From: Madurella fahalii
Lineage: Eukaryota > Ascomycota > Sordariomycetes > Sordariales
Assembly: GCA_029876055.1 (NCBI GenBank)
Contig: CM056874.1
Coordinates: 1,922,001-1,986,000 of the forward strand
Length of the DNA: 64,000 nucleotides
Direction: 5' to 3'
Below, piece after piece: positions 33,781 to 44,000 of this stretch. The translations under genes and the position numbers were made by a program. The notes beneath the pieces are model-generated. The model was not told the origin of the DNA and ran no database searches. It saw only the letters and a list, made by a program, of their open reading frames with translations. Each line of letters begins with the position of its first letter. Within the stretch, counting starts at the first letter, position 1.

Positions 33781-34621
33781 GTTAATTATCAGGTCAGTAT
33801 TTGAGGAGATATTTTTAGGACGTGTGGACGAACTGCAGTCTCAACTAGAGATCATCAGCGTCAGGATTATCTGATATCAATCGCTGCCTGCAGAAAACGG
33901 GGAGTTAGCTTGATGAGCTGGCATTGTTTGGGTATGTCATTAGCCCATACTCTGCTTTCTTGAGAACTGTGATGCATTGGGACTCAGGGAGTGTCTCGAC
34001 GCCAGGGACGGTGATAATACTGTCGGCAGAAACCCCAGCATTAGCACGGCCAGTCGGCGTTTTGGTGTGGAAGGGCATCAAGAGGCAATCACGTTACCTG
34101 ATATCGCCGTATGCCTCGACCGTAGCTCGTGCTGCCAAACCGTCGACAAAAGATTCAGTTGGTGCGATCATTGTGATGCGGAGAGAGGCTATGCTGTGGT
34201 GAGTTTCCTGCACCAAGGGGTGGCTTGTTTTCAATGAGGTTGGCATACACTTTGCCAAGTGAACAGTGCCCCAACACAGAGCGGGATCCAAAGGTCTGCA
34301 CCAATCAGGCCTTACATAGATCGTAGAAAAACTCATTGGCTGATAAGCCCGGCCTTTAGGGGTTGGCAGGGAGAGACTCACAAGTGACCTCGATCCCGCT
34401 TTTACCTCATGGCCGTGATGCATCGCAAGGTCAAACACTGCTCAGGGGGGTGTACGACTCCTCCGAGCTTTACACATGGCCACATTATAGCCAATCGGTT
34501 TGTGCGAGGCGGCGCGATAGCCGCACCATCCCAATACTAGCTGCATAAATAAGCATCATTTCTTCGCGTTAAGACCTTACCTTGGGGCGATTCATATATA
34601 GCGCCATGGACGGTCCTGGTA
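33781..34621. other. Intergenic; no gene recognised
   Basis: Moderate GC with short frames on both strands (for example 33924-34237 plus, 34094-34438 minus), none with family features. It contains the promoter region of the FHA kinase gene. Confidence 0.4.
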
Positions 34622-36526
34622 ATGGCAGCCACCCTTCTGTCGATTATGTCCCTACATTTGCTTGACACATCTCATTTCTCCCCAGCCACTATGCATGATT
34701 GTGATGTCTTCGCCGTGACTACGGCGCACGATCAGAATAATAAGGCGGGTAGTGCGCTGGAACTGGAGCACAACTCGAGGTGGTTCTGCAAAGCAACTGG
34801 GGGTGTGGCCTTGGAGTCCACCCTAGACAGTCGTGAGACCACCCCTGCCGAAGTCTCACCGTCGGACGACGAGAAGGAGGAGGAGGAGATGGCCAGTAAC
34901 GTCAACCGTCTGGTTGTGTCTTTCTCGACGCTGCTGGCATTGGACAACCTTGAGAACGGGCTACAGCTGAGCACGAACCCGATCTCGTCTCATATCCTCC
35001 TGGGGCACCGCGGGACGAAGGGAATCAGCGGCAGGCAGGCAAGTCGAACTGCGACTATGTCTGGCCTCTTACCAACCAGAGTTTAGTGTAACATCACTGT
35101 GGACACGGCTCTGAACATCTGGCTTCACGACTACCGCTCGACGCACGGCACCGCAGTCGGCCAAAACGGCCTGAACCAGAAGGAAGTGCGGAGGAAGGAG
35201 ACCTGGCTCTTGGCATACCCGCCCGGCGCTCCCGACGGATTCAAAGAGACGACGATTCACTGCAGCAGCCTCGCCATCAGGATTGAGTTTCCCAACCACG
35301 GGGCAGGAGCCCCTCGCTACGTCGAGAACCTGCGGGCCTTTGTGGAGAAGTGCCAGAGAGCAGCCGCGAGGAGCAAGGTCAACCCTCCAGACGTTGAGGC
35401 GCTCGGCTTGGGCGGCGTGCCGTCGACCCACGCGCCTAGCGAGGCACCAACTCCGCGTAACAGGCTCGTATACTACGTGGTCAAGGATGTTGGAGCGGGA
35501 GCGTTTGGTAAAGTCGTGAAGATCATCAAGGCACGAGATGGGAAGGCCTTTGCCGCCAAGATATTCAACCCTCCACCGAACCGAAACAAGAGGCTGCGGA
35601 ACGATTCTGACCCGGGCTGGCTCATGAATATCCGGAGAGAGTTTGCCATCATGAGAGACAATCCCCATGTCAGTTTTTCGGCTGCCCCGCTTATCTATCC
35701 CGCCTACGACATAGGACTAATCTTACCATACTTATAGCCGAACGTGGTTCAGGTGTTTGAGTTCGGAAGGCCCCAGAGCCCGCCATCATCATGGATTACT
35801 ATCCCTTGGAAACATAACTGACACCAGCATCGCTTACGACGAGTACGTCACGGCTTAGGGACAGATACTCGACGGCCTCAAGCGCCTCCATACAAAAGGG
35901 GTGGCCCACCGCGATCTTAAACCCGAGAACATTTTGGTCGAGAGGAACCGGCTGTTCAAGGTCGTCATTGCCGATTTTGGTATGGCCAAGGTTGCAACCA
36001 ACACGGCTCTGCTGCAGACCTTCTGTGGCACGCTCAAGTACGCGGCACCCGAGGTGTTCCCTGGTCTGAGTACCGGCCACGGGCCCTTGGCGGACATCTT
36101 CTCGCTAGGCGTCATGGTCTACGAATGGATGTACCACCTTCCGAACCCCCCCAGGGGTCCCCGTGGCGAGGAAGAGGGACGAGAAAGTCTCTGACAAGCA
36201 GTGGTGCTCTTGGCTTGATGAATGGGTCCGGCTACTCCTCGACAGGCTGGAGGACGAAGAGGACGACCCCGCCATCCGGATCCTGGTTCGCATGATCGAG
36301 CCCAAGGTCGCTGCACGATGGTCTGCCGCCCAGTACCTGGCTCAAGGTTTCAGGAGTCGCCATGTTCAAAAGGAGGGCGTCTGACGGCCTAGTTACCCGC
36401 GCAAGCGACCCGGACGACGACGACTTTGACCTTTCCGTTGGCGAAGGGAGGACCTCGGGACAAGAAGCGAGCTCGCACGACAAGAGTGGAACCAGCCAAC
36501 ACTGCCATGCGTCACAGACCAGATAG
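34622..36526 (+). pseudogene. FHA-domain serine/threonine protein kinase gene, multiply broken
   Basis: Exon 1 (34622-35038) and exon 2 (from 35087) encode an N-terminal forkhead-associated (FHA, phosphothreonine-binding) domain: GTKGISGRQ, then after the intron CNITVDTALNIWLHDYRSTHGTAVG. The intron 35039-35086 has a GCAAGT donor (GC-AG type). A kinase domain follows: glycine loop VGAGAFGKVV, lysine in FAAKIF, a second intron 35669-35737 (GTCAGT, GACTAAT, TATAG), HRDLKPEN near 35905, DFG near 35964, and APE near 36048. One-base losses are inferred near 35765 (AAG for AAAG) and near 35810 (TTGG for TTGGG). There is an in-frame TAG near 35857, a shift at the C7 run 36146-36152, and another near 36350. 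The last recognisable coding ends at about 36526. Rad53/Chk2-like layout, but fungal-specific; it cannot be translated as it stands. Confidence 0.8.
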
Positions 36527-37073
36527 ATCCCTCAGCTCCGATCATCAGCGTCTGAGAGTCCGTTAATGTTCCGGGTATGGTCGTTCGTGAGAGATAAAAC
36601 TACGCATAGTAACCTATAGCGTATTATGTTTTTGAAAAAAAAAATGGAATGGGAAAAAAGAATCAACTTCTTCTCACTGCGGCTCAGAAGGATCAAATCA
36701 CACCCGAATCTTTCAAGACCATTCCATGCTATCTAACCACCCTACGGTCAATTCATCACCGACACTAGCGAAATCAGCTTCCGCTTTTTGCTCGCTGTTC
36801 AACTGTCTGGAGATCCGTTTTTGGGCCACTGAGCGCAAGCAGCTCACGACACGTCGAAATCCGCAACACGTGATTTCCGCGACTTCGCGGACTGCTGCCT
36901 GACCGAGCCCAGCTGAATTCTAAAGCTGCAAGCATGATTGTTCTCACATTCTCCAGCCCAGAGCCAACGTACTCAGCGATACGGCCGTGTCGTCGTCGTC
37001 GATCTCGATAGCTTCCCACAGTTTGTTTTTGCGCAACCACCCAACCGCCTTATTTAGCGACAACGACGAAACC
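36527..37073. other. Intergenic, 5' region of the NLR gene
   Basis: Contains a poly-A run near 36634 and no recognisable ORF. Directly before the NLR start lies ACAACGACGAAACC, a typical fungal start context. Confidence 0.5.
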
Positions 37074-40000
37074 ATGCGGCTCGTCAAATGCGCCGATGGC
37101 AACGAGCTCAGCCTAACAGGCGATCTACCTCCCGACAAGATCCCCCCTACGCTATCCTATCGCACACATGGGGGTCAAATAGCGATGAAGTCACCTACAG
37201 AGACTTGATGGACGGGGCCGGCAAGGATAAGGTCGGCTATAAGAAGATCCGGTTCTGCGCGGAACAAGCGAAGCGCGACGGCCTGGATCACTTCTGGGTC
37301 GACACTTGCTGCATCGACAAATCGGACCAGATCGAAGTGCAGAGATCCATCAACTCGATGTTTCGCTGGTACCGAGATGCGACTCGATGCTATGTGTATT
37401 TGTCGAACACCTCCGTTGCAGACGGCGAGCGGAATGGCCGGCAGCCCGAGCCTGCGTGGGATTCGACTCTTCGAGGACACAGATGGTTCACTCGAGGCTG
37501 GACGCTCCAAGAGCTTCTCGCACCAGTATCGGTGGAGTTCTTCAGAGAGGGGGGCCAGCGCCTTGGTGATAAGCTTTCTTTGGCGCCAATAATCCAGGAA
37601 ATAACGGGCATTCCTCTCCAGGCACTTCGCGACAACCGTCTTTCCCGGTTCGATGTCGAGGAGCGATTCAGATGGGCAGAGAAGCGCGAAACTACGTACG
37701 AAGAAGATTGGGCATATTGTCTTTTGGGCATCTTTGGCGTCTTCATGCTCCCGAACTATGGCGAGGGAAAGGACAATGCGGTCCGCCGACTACGGAAGAA
37801 GATTGCTGGAGTTTTAGAGCAGCCAGAACGACCGGAGAGCCGGCCCAATCCATCGATCATGATCCCCTTCAGCCGCGATGAAGACTTTGTCGCGAGGCAG
37901 GCTCTCCTCGACCGGATATCCCGAAGTTGTGGCAGGCCAGGGTCTCGCACTGCGCTTGTCGGCCTAGGCGGCGTCGGGTATGTATCCCTCCGTCCTGCAG
38001 CAGTAAACTGGCAAATAGCTGACTACCGCGAAGCAAGTCCCAGCTGGCTATCGAATATGCGTACCGGATCCGAGAGCGATCGCCTGAAGTGTGGGTCTTC
38101 TGGGTGCATGCGAGCAATGCGGCCCGCTTCGAGCAGAATTTCCGGGGAATCGCAGCGCATGTCAGAATCCCAGGGCGGCATAATCCACAGACCAACATAT
38201 TCCAGCTGGTGCACGATTGGCTGGGCGACGAGAGGAATGGACGTTGGGTGCTTATCCTGGACAATCTTGATAACGCCCGCTTCCTGACGGCTTCGTGTGT
38301 CGGCCGAGATGGGCACCCTGCCGACACAGACAGCACGAACTCGCAGCCGCTTATCCGGTGCCTTCCGCAATGCCAGCACGGATCGATTCTCGTCACGTCG
38401 CGGAGCAGAGAGGCTGCATCAGAACTGGTCGAGGACCGCGATATCATCGCGGTCGATCCGATGGGCAAGGAGGATGCGTTGACACTCCTGCGAAGGAAGC
38501 TAGGCCAGCACGAAGTGGGCGATGGTATGGACGAGCTCGCTACAGCACTCGAGTACATGCCGCTTGCTATCGCTCAGGCGGCTGCTTATATTTCGCAAAC
38601 ATGGCCGCTATGCTCGGTGCTGCAATATCTCCGCAAGTTCCGGAAGAGTGACCGGCAAAAGGCGAGCCTTCTTAGCTACGAGAGTGGAAAGCTTCGTCGA
38701 GATGCGAGCGCAAAGAATTCGATCCTCATTACGTGGCAGATATCATTTGACCACATCCGTGAGATTCGGCCATCGGCGGCCGACATTCTGTCGCTTATGA
38801 GCTTTTGCGACCGGCAAGGCATTCCAGCAAGTCTGCTTCGGGGTCAAGACGGGGAGACAAAGAGGAAGGTAGAGCAGGATGAGAAGCCAAGACAGGGCAA
38901 TGCAGACGGTGGCGATGGCGCAGTTTTTGGATGGGGCGACAGCAACGGCGACGACAGCGACGATGACGACGGCGGTAGTGACGACGAGGTCAATGACGGA
39001 TTTAAGAACGACATAATAACATTGCGAAACTTCTCGTTCATCTCTACCAATAGAGACGGAAAATCTTTTGAAATGCATCGGCTAGTACAGCTAGCTACAC
39101 TGGAATGGCTCGAAGCCCACGGACAACAGAATCACTGGAGGCATCGTTTTCTTAGAAGGCTCTGCGAACTGCTCCCGACAGGAGAGTACGAGAACTGGGT
39201 GGAATGCCGAGCTCTTTTTCCGCATGCCAAGTCGGCAGCAGCAGTTGCTCCAAAGGAAGAGGAGTCGTTGCAGGATTGGGCAACAGTACTATACAAGGCA
39301 GCCTGGTATGCATGGAGGATAGGGAATGGAGCTGAAGCGGAAAAATTGGCTATACAGGCGATGAGAGCGAGGAAGAAGGTACTGGGACAGGAGCAAAACA
39401 AGACATTAGATGCGATAGGGATGGTAGCGTTAACGTATACGCTAAGGGGCCAGTGGAAGGAGGCCGAGTCGCTGGAGGTACAAGTGATGGAGACGAGAAA
39501 GAGGGTGCTGGGGTCGGAGCATCCTGATACACTGACTAGTATAGCCAACCTGGCGTCGACATACAGGGATCAGGGCCGATGGGCAGAGGCCGAGTCGCTA
39601 GGGATGCAAGTGATGGAGACGAGAAAGAGGATACTGGGGTTGGAGCATCCTGATACACTGACTAGTATGGCCAACCTGGCGTCGATATACAGGAATCAGG
39701 GCCGATGGGCGGAGGCCGAGTCGCTGGAGGTGCAAGTGATGGAGACAAGAAAGAGGGTGCTAGGATCGGAGCATCCCGACACACTGAATAATATAGGCAA
39801 TCTGGCGTTAACATATATAAATCAGGGTCGATGGGCAGAGGCCGAGTCGCTGGAGGTGCAAGTGATGGAGACAAGAAAGAGGGTGCTAGGGTCGGAGCAT
39901 CCCTCTACACTGAACAGTATGAGCAACCTGGCGTCGACATTTTGGAATCAGGGCCGATGGGCAGAGGCCGAGTCGCTGGGGATTCAAGTGATGGAGACGA

Positions 40001-40611
40001 GTTCGAGGGTGCTGGGGTTGGAGCATCCCTCTACACTGACTAGTATGGCCAACCTGGCGTCGACATTTTGGAATCAGGGCCGATGGGCAGAGGCCGAGTC
40101 GCTGGGGGCGCAAGTGATGGAGACGAGAAAGAGGATACTGGGGTCGGAGCATCCTGATACACTGACTAGTATAGCCAACCTGGCGTCGACATATAGGAAT
40201 CAGGGCCGATGGGCAGAGGCCGAGTCGCTGGGGTTGCAAGTGATGGAGACGAGTTCGAGGGTACTGGGGTCGGAGCATCACTACACGCTGAATATTATAG
40301 GCAACCTGGCGTTAACATATATAAATCAAGGCCGATGGGCAGAGGCTGAGTCGCTGGGGGTGCAAGTGATGGAGACGAGTTCGAGGGTACTGGGGTCGGA
40401 GCATCCCGACACACTGAACAGTATAAACAACCTCGCCGTCACCTGGGAAGGCCAAGGTCGTCTTGATGACGCACTGGATTTGATGGGTCAGTGTGTTCGA
40501 CTTCGGCAGAAAGTACTTGGTCCGGATCATCCCTATACACGATCCAGTCTCTCTATGTTACATAGGTGGCAGGAAGCGAGTATCATCACGATGGCACAGA
40601 CGATGCAATAG
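37074..40611 (+). CDS. HET/NB-ARC/TPR NOD-like receptor (heterokaryon-incompatibility type), one apparent frameshift
   Basis: The protein has three parts, about 1160 residues in all. (1) N-terminal HET domain, a cell-death effector in fungal incompatibility: AILSHTWGS at about 27-35, HFWVDTCCIDK, and WFTRGWTLQELLAP near 140. (2) NB-ARC nucleotide switch: Walker A GLGGVGKSQLA near 297, split by intron 37978-38033 (GTATGT...GAAG); Walker B WVLILDNLD near 370; GSILVTSRS; and a GLPL-like EYMPLAIAQ. (3) An acidic linker (about 600-625) and kinesin-light-chain-type TPRs to the end. The expected start MRLVKCADGNELSLTGDLPP at 37074 is in frame only if the C6 run at 37142-37147 has lost one base; otherwise the open frame begins downstream at 37088 with an unlikely N-terminus. 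Family knowledge: ligand sensed by the repeats drives oligomerisation and HET-mediated death. It ends TAG at 40609. Confidence 0.88.
39514..40521 (+). repeat. Eight near-identical 126-bp TPR-coding repeats
   Basis: Units of exactly 42 codons start at 39514, 39640, 39766, 39892, 40018, 40144, 40270 and 40396. Most read (S/L)EHPDTLTSxANLASTYxN then QGRWAEAESLxxQVMETRKR and (V/I)LG. The last is more divergent (GRLDDALDLMGQCVRLRQKV). Variation between units is concentrated at a few positions: SEHPD/SEHPS/SEHHY, TYRN/TFWN/TYIN, the two residues before QVMET, and RKR against SSR. Degenerate flanking units lie on both sides. This is the high-internal-identity repeat type seen in rapidly changing fungal NLRs. 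Confidence 0.93.
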
Positions 40612-41011
40612 CCAGAAGTTCAAATGGAGGGATGTAACGAAGTCTTAGATATTAGGGAACTAACTCTAGGTACAGTAGTTTAAATCTTTATCCCATACAC
40701 ACAGCAGATGCATGCTGGCTTTACGAGGTATGTGAGTGAGTTCGCTGTAAATACAGACGGTTTGCTAGGTGATTCCGTGGCCTTATATAAGCAAGGCTGC
40801 ACTCTGGAGGGACATTTGACCGTGGGAATGCGCACGGTGTAAGCACCAAGAGGCCCAAAAGCGGGCCCCTAGACTGTTAAATAGTGAGTAAAAAACAGAA
40901 GCCGATTTCGATAGCGACTGTACCCAATCCCGCCAGCCCGGCATGCAAACTCACCACGTCATCTCCCATGCAAATCCGCTCCTGAGAATTAACCCCAATC
41001 ACCACCAAAAA
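40612..41011. other. Intergenic between convergent NLR and REV3 ends
   Basis: About 400 bp with no ORF of note. The two genes end towards each other, so this should contain both 3' untranslated regions. Confidence 0.6.
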
Positions 41012-44000
41012 TCACCAATCCAACCCCGCCTTCCCCTTCCCCTTCCCCATCCCCATCTCCTGTCCCGCCATAGCCGTGATCACCATGTCCCCTAGCCGTC
41101 CCACAACCGGCTCCACCGCCGCCCGCTCCGCCCGCATCCGCGCGCGCTGCTTCACGCGCGTGTAGAACACGGGGCAGTCCTTGCTATCACAGGGCACGCC
41201 AACCTCGCCGGCCTCGACCCCCGCCTCGAGCGGCGCAAAACCGGCACAGCTCTGGCACACCTTGACGACGCCGGCGTACCCCCTCTGCTCGGCGTTGAGC
41301 CTGGCCTGCAGCAGGACCATGGTGGCGGCCGGGTCGGCGGCGCAGCGGCCGCAGAGGGGGAGCTTGTCCCCGTCGTTCCTGGCGGCGGCGGTAGCGGTGG
41401 CCGGCCTAGTTTTAGACATCTTGACGGAGCAGGCTAGGCACGATGTCGAGTGCATGAACCATTCCAGGGTTCTCTTCCTGCTATTGTTGTTGTTGACGGC
41501 TGAGAAGGCAGACGCCGTCTCCAGCCGGCGGACGCGCTGGACCTTGGGCATCTCGTCGTACCACGCGCGCACGTTGGCGCCGACCAGGTTGAAGATGCGC
41601 TCGAGCGGCGGGATGATGTTCTTGGAGATGTAGTACTCGGCGTCGAGCGACGCGTGCGGGCTGTCGAGCAGGTCCTCGGGGGCTACGCACCGGTCGATTA
41701 GCCGCGCGCCCGGCGCCCCCGAGATGACCACGTACGGCACGCGTTCGCCGTACTGCGGCTCCGCCCGGACGTCCTCGAGCATCCGCTTCGTGCTGATGAG
41801 CGCCCCCGCCGGTCCGGGCCCCTTACCGCTGTATGTGCCCAGCCTGACCTCCCTCGCAAAGCAAAAGTCCTGCACCGAGACGGCGCCGCGCATGATCTTG
41901 GAACATTGCGACTGGAAGTACTCCTTGACCTGGCTCAGGTCTGCCGTCTCGAACAGGATCTTGAGCGCCTTCTCCTCGATCTTCTGCTCTGCGGGTGTCC
42001 CGTCGCGACGAACCGTCTCGATCCCCTTCGCGTCGAACTCCGGGACCGTCTGGTCACGGCTTTCGTATTTGTACCCGACATAGCGCTTCTTGGCGAGCAA
42101 TACGCAGGGGTGGTATACCTTCTCAAACTTGAGCTTCACTGGCCGCGGGTTCATGTCAGTGATCTCCTTGGCCATCTCGGCGCCGATCTCGAACGCCTGC
42201 TCGCGTGTCCGCCCCTTGAGGTAGACGAACAGGCTGTCGGTGTCGCCGTAGACAACCTCGGCGCCCCAGCGCTCGACGGAGTGAATGTAGGCAATGGCTC
42301 GTTCGAGCGTCTCGCGGCCTGTCTGCACGATGCTGTCCGCAATTTCGGAGCAAGGCATTCTGCCGGAAAACGACGCCGACGTGTACCCGTAGGTGACATT
42401 GGCAAGAAGCTTCAGCGCCAACTGTCGATTGTTGAGCAGCTTCTGCAGGGTTCTGTCGTCCTTATCTTGCTTCATCCCGCTCTTGACCATAACTCGGGTC
42501 TCAAGAATCTCGGTCAACATCTTCGCAAGGAGGGATCTCCGGATCTCGGCCTTAGTATACATCATTCCGTTTGGCGCAATGTTGATGTGGTCTTTTAGGA
42601 GCCTCAGGAGGCCGTTCCTTCTTTTGAACTCGGTGAAACCCATCTTGTTTGTGCCCCGCCAGTCGACGATGCGGCCAAGAAATGTCGAGTAGCAGTAGTT
42701 GTATGCAATCATGACGCTGGGGTATAGACTCTGAAAGTCCAGGACCAACAGAGGACTCGGGTAAAACGCGCTCTGCGGCTCCATTACCAACGGGAGACAC
42801 TCCAGAGCGTTTTGGCCGCCGACTTGCTTCCTGCTGGGCGAAACGAGGATGAAGTTCTCCGGTTTAGCGATCCGGAACATGATGGATTCGACCTTGAACT
42901 GCGAACCCCTGGAGAAGACTGAGAAGAAATCCACGCCAAGTAGTCTTGCCTGCTCGCTTGTTCTAGGTATCAGCTCGTTTGCCTCCAGTATCTCAATGTC
43001 CATGCGTGTCCTCTTGAGGTAATAGCGGAGCACTTTGCTCAGATCTCTGGGCTGTCCACTTGTGTACCACTTCGTCAAGGTCTGCCAAGAGTAGTGCGGT
43101 ATACGGCGGTGCAAAAGATGCCAAACGACATTCTCCATCGTGTATTGGAGCAGATCGAGCTCACCCCGCATGGCTCTCCAGACATTGATCATGTGTCTGC
43201 CGGTCACATGGATCATCGACGTGGTGTTGAATCCCCAGCGGTCCGTTTCCCTCCCCGACTTGCCATGCGACTCGGCTTTCGTACGCGAGAACTCGTTGCA
43301 CAAGTCGTATACATACTTGCGCATTGCCCGCTCGATAAGGTATCCCCAGGAGCTGCCATGCACCTCATAACCCGTGAGGATATCCGGGTCATGAGTGCGC
43401 ACAATCTCTACCATCCTGACCATGACATCGAGTTCCGAAGACTCTTCGACCACGTCGACAGATGTCTCACTGCGTACCTTCTTGGCGAGCGAGCCGTCCT
43501 CCGAAAGGACGACAATCCCAGACATGGTGCTGTCCGGAGCCTGGCTGCCGTACAGGCACTGCTCGTCGGATCTCAGGCACCAGAAGATACATTGAACTTC
43601 GTCTTCCTCCGGGTTCGGGACCAGCTTGCCCCTGGTGTTGACATGTATCTCGAGGCTCATGGTACTCATATATTGTGCATCGTGTTGGACGCTGGTCGAC
43701 TTTTGTTTTTGTGAATACTTGAAGCCATGTGTGTCCTTTGGTGTCGCCCCGACGATTTGAGAGAGCTCCGGTTTGCCGGCTTGCGTTAAAGACGGAGGTC
43801 GTGTAGAGCCAGACTGATCAGGGGCTTTGGTCTTCTGCTTCTCGGTCCACCACTTGCTCACCTCGGCAAGCGTAGGGGGTGGCTCGGCTATCTCCCAGCT
43901 CCTGAGAGTACATCGGCTTCGTTGCTTCTCGAAGCCTAACTCCAGCTCGGAAAGATCGGCGCTCAGCTCTTTCACACCGTACGTCGCTGGGGACCGACCA

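Noticed and set aside
39662..40281. Minus-strand frames across the TPR array
   Set aside because: Repetitive antisense shadows of the NLR repeats.
39514..40521. Regular 126-bp repeats as a CRISPR-like or satellite array
   Set aside because: The unit is an exact multiple of three, lies in the NLR frame and encodes TPR motifs with no spacers.
41181..43714. Long plus-strand frames (for example 41906-42598 and 43094-43714)
   Set aside because: Shadows of REV3, which carries all polymerase motifs on the opposite strand.
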